Below are positions 25,798 through 34,604 of a stretch of DNA of 64,000 nt, in pieces (position 1 is the stretch's first letter; every line of letters begins with the position of its first letter). The notes beneath the pieces were generated by a model. That model did not search any database, was not told the origin of the DNA, and saw only the letters and a program-made list of their open reading frames with translations. The stretch lies in the NCBI RefSeq assembly GCF_002379585.1, contig NZ_DFUE01000043.1, forward strand, positions 8,960-72,959. Reading direction: 5' to 3'. Position numbers and translations under genes: made by a program. The DNA is from Pseudomonas sp. UBA4194. GTDB taxonomy: Bacteria > Pseudomonadota > Gammaproteobacteria > Pseudomonadales > Pseudomonadaceae.

Positions 25798-26595
25798 ATG
25801 AGCCTTTATCAACTGCACGGCAGCACGGTGATCGTCACGGGTGGCTCATCTGGCATCGGCCTGGCCTGCGTCGAACTGCTGCTCGAGGCCGGTGCCAAGG
25901 TCGCCTTCTGCGCACGCAATCCCGAACGCCTGCGTGCGACCGAAGCAGCCTTGCGCCAGCGCTTCCCTGAGGCTGCACTGTTGGCCCAGGCATGCGACGT
26001 GTTGAACGCCGAATCGGTGGCAGCCTTCGCCCGCGCCAGTGCCGACGCATTCGGACCGGCTCAGGTACTGATCAACAACGCCGGCCAGGGTCGCGTATCG
26101 ACTTTCGCCGACACCCGCGACCAGGACTGGAGCGAAGAGCTCAACCTCAAGTTCTTCTCGGTGATCTACCCGGTGCGCGCGTTCATGGCCCAGCTCGAAA
26201 TGACCGCCAACGCGTCGATCGTCTGCGTCAACTCACTGCTGGCCAGCCAGCCAGAGCCCCATATGGTCGCCACCTCCGCCGCCCGCGCCGGGCTCAAGAA
26301 CCTGGTGCGCTCGATGGCCTACGAGTTCGCGCCCAAGCACATCCGGGTCAACGGCATCCTCATCGGGCTGGTGGAGTCGGGTCAATGGCGCCGACGCTTC
26401 GAAGCCCGCGAAGAGCGCGAGCTGGACTGGTCGCAATGGACCGCCCAACTGGCGCAGCGCAAACACATTCCCCTGGGTCGCCTGGGCCTGCCGATCGAAG
26501 CGGCGCAAGCGATCCTTTTCCTGGCTTCGCCATTGTCGGCTTACACCACGGGCAGCCATATCGATGTATCTGGAGGCCTGTCCCGCCATGCGTAA
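25798..26595 (+). CDS. Short-chain dehydrogenase/reductase (second)
   Basis: A 265-residue SDR with the cofactor motif VTGGSSGIGLACVEL, an Arg in FCARNPERL that suggests NADP, and LINNAGQG. The usual Tyr-x-x-x-Lys is not seen: the region reads PHMVATSAARAGLKNLVRSMAYE, with Lys present but no Tyr four residues before it. Activity may therefore be altered. Its end overlaps the ThDP enzyme gene by 8 bp. Confidence 0.83.
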   Translation: MSLYQLHGSTVIVTGGSSGIGLACVELLLEAGAKVAFCARNPERLRATEAALRQRFPEAALLAQACDVLNAESVAAFARASADAFGPAQVLINNAGQGRVSTFADTRDQDWSEELNLKFFSVIYPVRAFMAQLEMTANASIVCVNSLLASQPEPHMVATSAARAGLKNLVRSMAYEFAPKHIRVNGILIGLVESGQWRRRFEAREERELDWSQWTAQLAQRKHIPLGRLGLPIEAAQAILFLASPLSAYTTGSHIDVSGGLSRHA

Positions 26596-28270
26596 TGACA
26601 ACCAAGTGACCGTCGGCGCCGCCATCACGGCGTTTCTCGAACAATGTGAAGTCAAGGCCGCCTTCGGCGTGATTTCCATCCACAACATGCCGATCCTCGA
26701 CGCCTTTGCGGTGCGCGGCAACATCCGCTTCGTCATGGCGCGCGGTGAAGCCGGGGCTACCAACATGGCCGATGCCTATGCCCGGACCACCGGTGGCCTG
26801 GGCGTGTGCCTGACCTCTACCGGCACCGCCGCAGGCAACGCGGCCGGCGCCATGGTCGAAGCCCTGACCGCCGGCACACCGCTGCTGCACATCACCGGAC
26901 AGATCGAGACACCCTACCTGGACCAAGAGTTCGCCTACATTCACGAAGCCCGCGACCAGTTGACCATGCTCAAGGCGGTGTCCAAGGCCGCCTTCCGCGT
27001 GCGTAGCGTGGAAACCGCGCTGAGTACCCTGAAGCTGGCCGTGCAAACCGCGCTGACCGCGCCGACCGGCCCTGTCAGCGTGGAAATTCCGATCGATATC
27101 CAGTCCACCTTCATCACCATGCCCACCGACCTTTCGCCACTGCCCGTGCCAGTGGCGGTGCCCGCCGAAGACGCGCTGGACGCCATGGCCAACCGCCTGG
27201 CCAATGCCAGGCGCCCGCTGCTGTGGCTGGGCGGCGGTGCCCGCCACGCCGGCGCTGCGGTCAAGCGTCTGCTGGCCATGGGCGTAGGTGTCATCACCTC
27301 CACTCAGGGCCGCGGCGTGGTCAATGAAGACGACGAACGCTGCCTGGGCGCGTTCTCACAGAACCGCCTGGTGGAAACGTTCATGCAGAGCTGCGACGCC
27401 CTGCTGATTGCCGGCTCGCGTTTGCGCAGCAATGAAACGTTCAAATACGCCCTGAAGCTACCGGCCAACACCCTGCGTATCGACGCCAACCCAGCCATCG
27501 AAGGCCGCAGCTACCCCAGCGACATGTTCGTGTGCGGGGACTCGGCACTGAGCCTGGACGGCCTGGCCGACCGACTCCAGGGCCGCTTGCAGGCCGACCC
27601 GCAGTTTCTGGACGAGCTCAAGGAAGTGCGCGCCAAGGCCCGTGCCCAACTGACCGCCGACCTGGGCCCCTACTCGGCGATGGTCGAACAGCTGCAGGCA
27701 CTGACCGGGCGCAACTTCAGTTGGGTGCGTGATGTGACCTTGTCCAACAGCATCTGGGGCAACCGCCTGCTTGATCTGTACCACCCCCAATCAGGTGTGC
27801 ATGCCCTCGGCGGCGGTATCGGCCAGGGGTTGGCCATGGGTATCGGCGCCGGTATCGCCGCGGCCGAATATGACCCCCAGCGCAAGGTGTTCGCCTTGGC
27901 CGGTGACGGTGGCTTCATCCTCAACCTGGGTGAGCTGGCCACCTTGGTGCAGGAGAAAGCCAACGTCGTGATCCTGCTGATGAACGACCAGCGCTATGGC
28001 GTGATCCGCAACATTCAGGACGCGATCTACGGCGCGCGACATGCGTACGTGGAACTGCACACACCGGATTACACGCAACTGGCCGAGTCCATGGGCATCC
28101 GCCACGGCCTGGTCAGCGACCTCAAGGACTTCGGCGCAACGCTGGACAGTGCCATGAGCCAGCCGGGGCCTTTCCTGCTCGAAGTGGACATGCTCGCCGT
28201 CGGCGGCTTTGCCACTCAGTTCGCCGGCCCGCCCAACAGCGAAACCAAAGCCCAGAAGGCTACAGCCTGA
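26588..28270 (+). CDS. Thiamine diphosphate-dependent enzyme (acetolactate synthase/benzoylformate decarboxylase-like)
   Basis: A 560-residue ThDP enzyme with the three domains of the POX/AHAS family. The N-terminal Glu for cofactor activation is in MARGEAGATNMADAYAR. A central nucleotide-fold domain follows. The C-terminal ThDP motif is AGDGGFILN with the Asn about 25 residues on (LLMNDQRYG). Catabolic operons use such proteins as 2-keto-acid decarboxylases or C-C lyases; here the aldehyde dehydrogenase two genes downstream could take the product. The exact reaction is unknown. Confidence 0.87.
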   Translation: MRNDNQVTVGAAITAFLEQCEVKAAFGVISIHNMPILDAFAVRGNIRFVMARGEAGATNMADAYARTTGGLGVCLTSTGTAAGNAAGAMVEALTAGTPLLHITGQIETPYLDQEFAYIHEARDQLTMLKAVSKAAFRVRSVETALSTLKLAVQTALTAPTGPVSVEIPIDIQSTFITMPTDLSPLPVPVAVPAEDALDAMANRLANARRPLLWLGGGARHAGAAVKRLLAMGVGVITSTQGRGVVNEDDERCLGAFSQNRLVETFMQSCDALLIAGSRLRSNETFKYALKLPANTLRIDANPAIEGRSYPSDMFVCGDSALSLDGLADRLQGRLQADPQFLDELKEVRAKARAQLTADLGPYSAMVEQLQALTGRNFSWVRDVTLSNSIWGNRLLDLYHPQSGVHALGGGIGQGLAMGIGAGIAAAEYDPQRKVFALAGDGGFILNLGELATLVQEKANVVILLMNDQRYGVIRNIQDAIYGARHAYVELHTPDYTQLAESMGIRHGLVSDLKDFGATLDSAMSQPGPFLLEVDMLAVGGFATQFAGPPNSETKAQKATA

Positions 28271-28280
28271 GGATCGCATC

Positions 28281-29084
28281 ATGCTGCATATCACCATGAT
28301 CGGTTGCGGCGCCATCGGCGTCGGCGTGCTGGAACTGCTGGAGCAGGACCCCCAGCTACGCGTCGACTACGTGATCGCCTCGGCCGGCTCGGAAGACCTG
28401 GTGCGCCAGCGCCTGGCCAGCTTCAAGCAACCCCCGCAGGTGCTGACCGCGTTGCCCGCCGATGCTCGTCCCGATCTGCTGGTCGAGTGCGCAGGCCATC
28501 GCGCCATCGAAGAGCACGTCCTGCCGGCGCTGGAGCGAGGCATCGCCTGCCTGATCGTCTCGGTAGGGGCTCTGTCCGAGGTGGGCCTGGTAGAACGCCT
28601 GGAGGCGGCGGCGCAGCGTGGCAATACCCGGATCGAGCTGCTGCCGGGTGCCATCGGCGGCATCGACGCGTTGTCGGCGGCCAAGGTCGGTGGTCTGGAC
28701 GCGGTGAGCTACACCGGGCGCAAACCGGCCACAGCCTGGAAAAATACGCCCGGTGAACTGGCCTGCGACCTGGACACGATCACCGAGGCGACCGTCATCT
28801 TTCAGGGCAGCGCTCGGGAGGCGGCGCGGTTGTACCCGAAGAACGCCAACGTGGCTGCCACCTTGTCATTGGCCGGGTTGGGCCTGGACCGCACCCAGGT
28901 GACGCTGATCGCCGATCCGTCGAGTGACGAAAACGTGCACCAGTACGAAGCCCGCGGCGCCTTCGGCCGTTTTGAACTGAGCCTGCGCGGCAAGCCGCTG
29001 CTGGCCAATCCCAAGACCAGTGCGCTGACCGTTTACAGCGTGGTGCGCGCCTTGGGTAACCACGCCCATGCCATTTCCATCTAG
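28281..29084 (+). CDS. L-aspartate dehydrogenase-like protein
   Basis: A 267-residue protein of the NadX type. The N-terminal NAD motif is ITMIGCGAIGVGVLELLE and the family signature PKNANVAATLSLAGLGLDRTQVTLIADPS is present, with a His in NVHQYEARG. Aspartate dehydrogenase makes iminoaspartate for NAD synthesis, but no nadA or nadC is nearby. In this operon, which also has a RidA, it may instead act on an amino or imino acid intermediate. Confidence 0.85.
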   Translation: MLHITMIGCGAIGVGVLELLEQDPQLRVDYVIASAGSEDLVRQRLASFKQPPQVLTALPADARPDLLVECAGHRAIEEHVLPALERGIACLIVSVGALSEVGLVERLEAAAQRGNTRIELLPGAIGGIDALSAAKVGGLDAVSYTGRKPATAWKNTPGELACDLDTITEATVIFQGSAREAARLYPKNANVAATLSLAGLGLDRTQVTLIADPSSDENVHQYEARGAFGRFELSLRGKPLLANPKTSALTVYSVVRALGNHAHAISI

Positions 29085-29108
29085 GGCTGTTGATTCAGGG
29101 GAAGTCAG

Positions 29109-30605
29109 ATGACTACCGAGCAAACTTTACCGCTGTGCATCGCTGGGCAATGGCGCCTGGGGCGCGGCGATCGCTACGCCAGCCATTACCCGGCTACCGG
29201 CGAACCGGTGGCTTGGCTCAACGCCGCCAGCCTGGAGGACGTCGAAGAAGCGGTGCAAGGGGCCCATCAGGCCTTCCTGCACAGCGGCTGGGCGCAGCGC
29301 AAACCCCACGAGCGGGCCAGCGTGCTGTACCGCATCGCCCAGTTGATACGTGAACAAGCCGAAGAACTGGCGCAGTTGCAGCGTCAGGACAATGGCAAGC
29401 CGATTGGCGAAACCCGCGCCCTGGTGGCCAGCGCGGCCGGCACTTTCCAGTTCTTCGCGGCCGCCTGCGAAACCCTGGAGGAAACCATCACCCCATCCCG
29501 GGGCGACTTCGTCACCATGAGCGTGTATGAGCCCATGGGCGTGGTGGCGGCCATCACGCCTTGGAATTCGCCTATCGCCAGCGAAGCCCAGAAAGTCGCT
29601 CCGGCGTTGGCGGCCGGTAATGCGGTGGTCATCAAGCCCGCCGAAATCACGCCGCTGCTGGCCTTGCAACTGGCGCGCATCTGCGAAGAAGCCGGGCTTC
29701 CCAAAGGTTTGATCAGCGTGCTGCCAGGCAAAGGCTCGGTGCTGGGCGATGCGCTCACGCAGCACCCGTTGGTCAAGCGTGTTTCCTTCACTGGCGGCAC
29801 GCGTACCGGCAAGCACATCGCCCACATTGCCGCAGAGAAGATGATGCCGGTGTCGCTGGAACTTGGCGGCAAGTCACCGACCATCGTGCTCGACGACGCC
29901 GACCTGGACCACGCTGTGGCTGGCGTGCTCTATGGCATCTTCAGCTCGTCCGGGGAAGCCTGCATTGCCGGCTCCAGGCTGTTTGTGGCCCGCGCCTTGT
30001 ACGAACCGTTCCTGGCTCGCCTGACGGCCGCCGCCGCGCAGATTCGTCTCGGCGACCCGGCCGACGAAAGCACCCAGATGGGTCCGTTGATCAGTGCCGC
30101 CCATCGCGAGTCGGTCGAGCGTTACGTTGCCCTGGGCCTGGCCGAAGGTGGTCGCTTGCGCCTGGGCGGTCAGCGGCCGTCCGGTGGCGACTACGACAAA
30201 GGTTTCTTCTTCCCGCCCACCATCATCGAAGGCTTGAGCAACCGCCAGCAGACCTGTCAGGAAGAAATCTTCGGGCCGGTGCTGGTGGCCATGCCGTTCG
30301 ACGACGAGGCCGAACTGATCGAGCAGGCCAACGACAGCCTGTACGCCCTCGCCGCGGGCATCTGGAGCCGCGACTACAAACGTGCCTGGACGCTGGGCCG
30401 CAAGATTCAGGCCGGCACCGTGTGGATCAACACCTACAAGCAGTTCTCCATTTCCACTCCCTTCGGCGGGTGGCGTGACAGCGGTCTGGGCCGCGAGAAA
30501 GGCCGGCTGGGGATTTTGCAGTACATGGAACAGAAAAGCCTCTATTGGGGCATGAACGAACAGCCGCTGGCCTGGGCCCGCGAGCACACAGAGGTACAGT
30601 CATGA
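29109..30605 (+). CDS. Aldehyde dehydrogenase
   Basis: A 498-residue NAD(P)-dependent aldehyde dehydrogenase. Key segments are ITPWNSPIASEAQKVAPALAAGN, the catalytic Glu in SLELGGKSP and the nucleophile Cys in SSGEACIAGSRLF. It resembles semialdehyde dehydrogenases of meta-cleavage pathways as well as betaine-aldehyde types. It overlaps the next gene by ATGA. Confidence 0.9.
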   Translation: MTTEQTLPLCIAGQWRLGRGDRYASHYPATGEPVAWLNAASLEDVEEAVQGAHQAFLHSGWAQRKPHERASVLYRIAQLIREQAEELAQLQRQDNGKPIGETRALVASAAGTFQFFAAACETLEETITPSRGDFVTMSVYEPMGVVAAITPWNSPIASEAQKVAPALAAGNAVVIKPAEITPLLALQLARICEEAGLPKGLISVLPGKGSVLGDALTQHPLVKRVSFTGGTRTGKHIAHIAAEKMMPVSLELGGKSPTIVLDDADLDHAVAGVLYGIFSSSGEACIAGSRLFVARALYEPFLARLTAAAAQIRLGDPADESTQMGPLISAAHRESVERYVALGLAEGGRLRLGGQRPSGGDYDKGFFFPPTIIEGLSNRQQTCQEEIFGPVLVAMPFDDEAELIEQANDSLYALAAGIWSRDYKRAWTLGRKIQAGTVWINTYKQFSISTPFGGWRDSGLGREKGRLGILQYMEQKSLYWGMNEQPLAWAREHTEVQS

Positions 30606-31567
30606 GCGTTCTAGGCATCGATGAAGTCACCTACGGCGTCGAAGACCTCGACACCTGCGTGCGGTTCTTCAGCGACTGGGGACTGAGCAAAGTCAGTGAA
30701 CAGCCCGACCAGATCATCTTCGAGACCCTCAACGGTTGCCGGGTAGTGCTGGCCGACCTGAACAAGGCTGGGCTGCCGCCGGCCATCGAGGCCGGCTCGA
30801 CCATTCGCGAAGTCGTGTGGGGCGTGGAAACCCCGGCCGACCTCGCGCTGTACAGCCAACGCATCGCCAATGATCCCGGGTTCATCGAAAGTGCCGAGCG
30901 CATTGGCTGCACCGACCCCAACGGGCTGGCCATCCGACTCCAGGTGACGCGCAAGCGTGCACTGGAGGTCGAATGCAGCGGTCACAACACTTGGCAAACC
31001 AAAGGCCGCATCAACAAGCCTGCACCGGTGTACGAGCGCGCCACCCCCATCGAGGTCGGTCACGTGGTGTTCTTCGTGACCGACGTCAACGCCTGTGAGG
31101 CGTTCTACCACGAACGTTTCGGCTTCCAGGCCTCGGACCGGTACCCCAACCGTGGCGCTTTCCTGCGCACCGCCGAGGAAGGCGGCCATCACGACCTGTT
31201 CATGCTGCAGTTGCCTGCCCCGCGGGCCGGCCTCAACCATGTGGCTTTCACCGTGCGCGACGTGCATGAGGTGTTCGGCGGCGGCATGCATATTTCCCGC
31301 AGCGGCTGGACGACGGAAATAGGACCGGGCCGTCACCCGGTGTCCTCGGCGTTCTTCTGGTACTTCAAGAACCCGGCAGGCGCGCTGGTGGAGTACTACG
31401 CCGACGAAGATCAACTGACCGGCGAGTGGCAACCACGCGAATTCGAGCCGGGCCCGACCGTGTTCGCCGAGTGGGCGATCGCCGGGGGCATCGACGGCAA
31501 TACCCGCCGCCAGCACAACGTCGAAGCTCCCCAGGGCAAATTCCTCACCGACAAGCCCAAACCATGA
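30602..31567 (+). CDS. VOC-family (type I extradiol) dioxygenase
   Basis: A 321-residue two-domain vicinal-oxygen-chelate protein. The C-terminal domain has the full metal triad of extradiol dioxygenases: His154 (EVGHVVFFV), His213 (GLNHVAFTV) and Glu264 (ALVEYYADE). The N-terminal domain has Tyr where the first His would be, as expected of the non-catalytic half. It is the best candidate for ring cleavage in this operon. It is coupled by ATGA overlaps to the genes on both sides. Confidence 0.87.
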   Translation: MSVLGIDEVTYGVEDLDTCVRFFSDWGLSKVSEQPDQIIFETLNGCRVVLADLNKAGLPPAIEAGSTIREVVWGVETPADLALYSQRIANDPGFIESAERIGCTDPNGLAIRLQVTRKRALEVECSGHNTWQTKGRINKPAPVYERATPIEVGHVVFFVTDVNACEAFYHERFGFQASDRYPNRGAFLRTAEEGGHHDLFMLQLPAPRAGLNHVAFTVRDVHEVFGGGMHISRSGWTTEIGPGRHPVSSAFFWYFKNPAGALVEYYADEDQLTGEWQPREFEPGPTVFAEWAIAGGIDGNTRRQHNVEAPQGKFLTDKPKP

Positions 31568-31887
31568 ACAGCCCCGACAGCCTGCTGCTGACCGTGCTGC
31601 TCAAGCACGATCAGTCCAAGAACCTGGAGCAGATCCAGGCCCATATGAAAACCATGGACTGGTGGGAGCGTTTTCCCGTGGAAGGTGTGGAAGTGGTGAG
31701 CTGGACCGTGGCCATGGGGCTGGGCCAGATCGTCACCTTGCGCCTGCCCCCGGCGCTGCTGCCCACATTGAATGTCGAGCTGGAGCGCTCCGCCTGGGGC
31801 GTGTTCAGCACCGAGTGTTACCCCACCTATGACTTCATCCCGGTGCGCGAAATGATCCGCGAACGGGTGCGTAACGGAGGCCAGTGA
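31564..31887 (+). CDS. Small conserved-looking protein, unknown function
   Basis: A 107-residue protein with no signal peptide or membrane segment. The sequence (LLLTVLLKHDQSKNLEQIQA, then GLGQIVTLRLPPALLPTLNVELERS) looks like a small alpha/beta fold of muconolactone-isomerase or ferredoxin-like size. I do not recognise a family with confidence. It overlaps the VOC gene by 4 bp and is followed 1 bp later by the 73-residue gene, so it is a genuine operon member. Confidence 0.75.
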   Translation: MNSPDSLLLTVLLKHDQSKNLEQIQAHMKTMDWWERFPVEGVEVVSWTVAMGLGQIVTLRLPPALLPTLNVELERSAWGVFSTECYPTYDFIPVREMIRERVRNGGQ

Positions 31888-31888
31888 A

Positions 31889-32110
31889 ATGAGCGAACCC
31901 TACAACGAAACCCATCAGACCCGCCTGCGCCCGAACACACCGTTCGAAGACCTGCTGGGCGATTCCATCGAGCGCGCCTTCGGTGCCGGCAAATACGATC
32001 TGCCCAGCCTGCTCGATCACCTGAACATGGCCGGCCCGCCCTGCCCCCTCAATGCCGGCCAATGGACGCCAGAGACCTACAGCACCTTGATGGCCAAACT
32101 CGGCGCCTGA
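31889..32110 (+). CDS. 73-residue protein, possibly of the recombinase-like HTH group
   Basis: A short protein (MSEPYNETHQTRLRPNTPFE onward; SLLDHLNMAGPPCPLNAGQWTPE near the end). Small proteins of this kind, labelled recombinase-like helix-turn-helix, are often found beside Rieske oxygenase genes; I recall this association but cannot check it. The pattern of a helical N-terminus and a GQWTPETYSTLMAKL end suggests a compact HTH-like domain. It lies directly before the Rieske gene, which suggests a role with the oxygenase rather than DNA recombination. Confidence 0.7.
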   Translation: MSEPYNETHQTRLRPNTPFEDLLGDSIERAFGAGKYDLPSLLDHLNMAGPPCPLNAGQWTPETYSTLMAKLGA

Positions 32111-32126
32111 GCCGCGGAGACTGATA

Positions 32127-33161
32127 ATGAATATGCAACTGACCGTTGACCCTGTTGAGAACGTACTTGCCAATGGCCTGAAGGACCTCTGGTTTCCGGT
32201 ATTGCCCGGCGCGCTGCTGGCTGACAAGCCGATGTCGATTCGCCGCCTGGGCTACAAGATTGCCCTGTGGCGCGACAACGACGGCACCGTGCATGCCCTC
32301 GAAGACCACTGCCCGCACCGCGGCGCACCGCTGTCTCAAGGTCCGGTACTGGGCGACCGCCTGCAATGCCCCTACCACGGCGTGGAAGTTCGCCACGACG
32401 GCACCGTGACCCGCGTGCCCGGCAGCCCAGGTTGCAAACTGGAGGGCAGCCGCCCGACGCGCATGTTCCACACCCGGGAAGTGGCCGGCGCCATCTTCCT
32501 GTTCAACGCGACCGACCCGCACCTGGAAACGCCACCGGAACTGGAGTTGCCTGAGCAGCTCACCTCGCCGGAGTGGAGTCACTTCCTCTGCTACACCGAG
32601 TGGAAAGGTGATTACCGCTATGTCATCGACAACGTCATGGACCCCATGCACGGTACCTACCTGCACAAGATGTCCCACTCGATGAGCGAAGGCGAAGCCA
32701 CTGCCAGGTTCGTGACCCGCGATACCGATCAAGGGTTTTTCTTCGAGAAAGAGGGCCAGCGCGGGGTCAACTTCGATTGGACCGAGTTCGTCGACAATGG
32801 CTGCCACTGGCTACGGCTGGAAATCCCCTATCCGAAGACCGGTGGCCCGGGCGGCAACTTCACCATCATCGGCAGCTATACACCCAGCAGCCCACAGCTC
32901 AGTGCCGTGTTCCACTGGCGTGCGCGGCCACTGACAGGCTGGCAACGCGATACCTGGCGTTTTCTCTACAAGAACCGCCTGGAGGCACGCCACTGGGCGG
33001 TACTGGAACAGGATCGAGTGCTCCTGGAATTCATGGAGCCTGATGCCAACCAGCGCGAGAACCTGTACCAGCATGACCTGGGCGTGGTGCGAATTCGCCG
33101 CTACCTGAAGAGCAAGGCCAAGGAACAGCTGGCCTTGATCGAAGCCCGGCAACTGTCATGA
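32127..33161 (+). CDS. Rieske non-heme iron oxygenase, alpha subunit
   Basis: A 344-residue oxygenase of the VanA/phthalate-oxygenase type. The Rieske cluster ligands are Cys62, His64, Cys81 and His84 (CPHRGAPLS and LQCPYHGV, spacing 16). The mononuclear iron site is Asp172-x2-His175-x4-His180 (MDPMHGTYLH). No beta subunit is encoded, as expected of the alpha-only VanA class. The VanB-type reductase two genes downstream is the likely partner. It may hydroxylate or demethylate an aromatic substrate before ring cleavage. Confidence 0.92.
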   Translation: MNMQLTVDPVENVLANGLKDLWFPVLPGALLADKPMSIRRLGYKIALWRDNDGTVHALEDHCPHRGAPLSQGPVLGDRLQCPYHGVEVRHDGTVTRVPGSPGCKLEGSRPTRMFHTREVAGAIFLFNATDPHLETPPELELPEQLTSPEWSHFLCYTEWKGDYRYVIDNVMDPMHGTYLHKMSHSMSEGEATARFVTRDTDQGFFFEKEGQRGVNFDWTEFVDNGCHWLRLEIPYPKTGGPGGNFTIIGSYTPSSPQLSAVFHWRARPLTGWQRDTWRFLYKNRLEARHWAVLEQDRVLLEFMEPDANQRENLYQHDLGVVRIRRYLKSKAKEQLALIEARQLS

Positions 33162-33595
33162 AAGCCCCTGTGCAACGAGTCAGGGCCCAGACCGTGAGTG
33201 AATTGCCCAGTGCTACCTGGTCCAACGCATTGCTGATCGGAAACGACGTGCTGATGTCTGGCATGACCGGCCATCCTGCAACCCGGCAAGCCGCGGAAAA
33301 TGGCACTCCACTGGGCGCTTATGAGCAGACCTTGGTGGTGCTGGGCAAGATCCGCGACCTGGTCGAAGCCGCCGGCGGACACATCGGTAATCTCTACCGA
33401 TTGACGGTGTATCTCACCCATATCGCCGACAAGAATGAAGTCGGCCGGGCCCGGCGGGACTTCTTCGAAGGATTCGCCTGCTATCCCACGTCCACCCTGG
33501 TGGAGGTAAAGGGCCTGGTGTTTCCTGAACTGCGAGTCGAGATCGAGGCCAGCGCCCGCCTCGATATCGACCTGCGCACTGCCCTGGAGAAATGA
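33158..33595 (+). CDS. RidA/YjgF-family protein
   Basis: A 145-residue RidA-family protein. It has the family core (SNALLIGNDVLMSGMTG, then GNLYRLTVYLTHIADKNEVG) and the C-terminal Arg-Glu motif LVFPELRVEIEASAR. Canonical RidA hydrolyses 2-aminoacrylate; a relative, 2-aminomuconate deaminase, works in 2-aminophenol degradation. Coupling (ATGA on both sides) between a Rieske oxygenase and its reductase suggests deamination of a pathway imine. Confidence 0.87.
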   Translation: MKAPVQRVRAQTVSELPSATWSNALLIGNDVLMSGMTGHPATRQAAENGTPLGAYEQTLVVLGKIRDLVEAAGGHIGNLYRLTVYLTHIADKNEVGRARRDFFEGFACYPTSTLVEVKGLVFPELRVEIEASARLDIDLRTALEK

Positions 33596-34557
33596 GCATG
33601 ACCAGTGCCCCTCAGATCACGGCCTTGGTGCACACCTTGCGCCATGAAGCCGAAGGCATCATGAGCGTTGAGTTACGCCCCTATGGCGACACCGTATTCG
33701 CACCGTTCGAAGCCGGTTCGCACATCGACCTGCATCTGCCCAATGGGCTGGTGCGAAGCTATTCGCTATTGAATTCGCCGAGCGACCAGGGCCGCTACGT
33801 GGTCGGCATCCTGCGCGACCGCAAAAGCCGTGGCGGCTCGGAGTATGTGCACGGGCAGCTACGGGTGGGCACCACCCTGCGTATCTCGCAGCCGCGCAAT
33901 AACTTCAAGCTCGACAGCGAAGCGTCCCACAGCGTGCTCGTGGCCGGTGGCATCGGTATCACGCCGATCTACTGCATGTTCCGCCAACTGCTTGCGTTGG
34001 GGAAATCCGCAGAGCTGATCTACTGCGCTCGCTCACGCAAGGAAGCGGCGTTGCTGGAAGAGCTCAGCGGCGTCAATGCCAAAGTGCTTTACCACTTCAA
34101 CGACGAGAAGGATCGTGCGCCGGATCTGGCCGAGTATCTGGCAGGCCAACCCGCCGACACGCACTTCTACTGCTGCGGCCCGACCCCCATGCTCGATGCC
34201 TTCGAAAGCACCTGTGAGCGCTTGGGTTATCCACACGCTCATATCGAGCGCTTCACCGCCGCCGAGGTCCCGCCAGCGGCCGATGCACAGACCTGCTACG
34301 ACGTGGAGCTCAAGAGGTCCGGGAAGACGCTGTCGGTAGACGCGGGGCTCAATCTGTTGGACGTATTGCTCGAAGCGGGCTGCGATATCGATTACAGCTG
34401 CCGCGAAGGGGTGTGTGGCTCCTGCGAAACCAGAGTGCTGGACGGCGACATTGACCATCGCGACGGCGTATTGACCAAGGCCGAACGTGCCGCCAATACG
34501 TCCATGATGGTCTGCGTATCGGGCTGTAAAAGTCGACGCCTGGTGCTGGATCTCTGA
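33592..34557 (+). CDS. VanB-type oxidoreductase (phthalate dioxygenase reductase family)
   Basis: A 321-residue reductase with the FMN-binding RSYSLLNSPSDQGRY, the NAD motif VAGGIGITPIYCMFRQ and a C-terminal [2Fe-2S] domain (CREGVCGSCETRVL, then SMMVCVSGC). This domain order is that of the PDR/VanB family that feeds electrons to alpha-only Rieske oxygenases. It is the last gene of the operon and is followed by a terminator 23 bp later. Confidence 0.92.
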   Translation: MSMTSAPQITALVHTLRHEAEGIMSVELRPYGDTVFAPFEAGSHIDLHLPNGLVRSYSLLNSPSDQGRYVVGILRDRKSRGGSEYVHGQLRVGTTLRISQPRNNFKLDSEASHSVLVAGGIGITPIYCMFRQLLALGKSAELIYCARSRKEAALLEELSGVNAKVLYHFNDEKDRAPDLAEYLAGQPADTHFYCCGPTPMLDAFESTCERLGYPHAHIERFTAAEVPPAADAQTCYDVELKRSGKTLSVDAGLNLLDVLLEAGCDIDYSCREGVCGSCETRVLDGDIDHRDGVLTKAERAANTSMMVCVSGCKSRRLVLDL

Positions 34558-34580
34558 ACCACGCTACCCGTGATTTCATG

Positions 34581-34604
34581 GCCGACGCTTCGTCGGCTTT
34601 TTTT
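34581..34604 (+). terminator. Rho-independent terminator of the 17-gene operon
   Basis: A GCCGACG stem with loop CTT and CGTCGGC arm (34581-34597) followed by a run of T. A textbook terminator placed just after the reductase gene. Confidence 0.88.
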
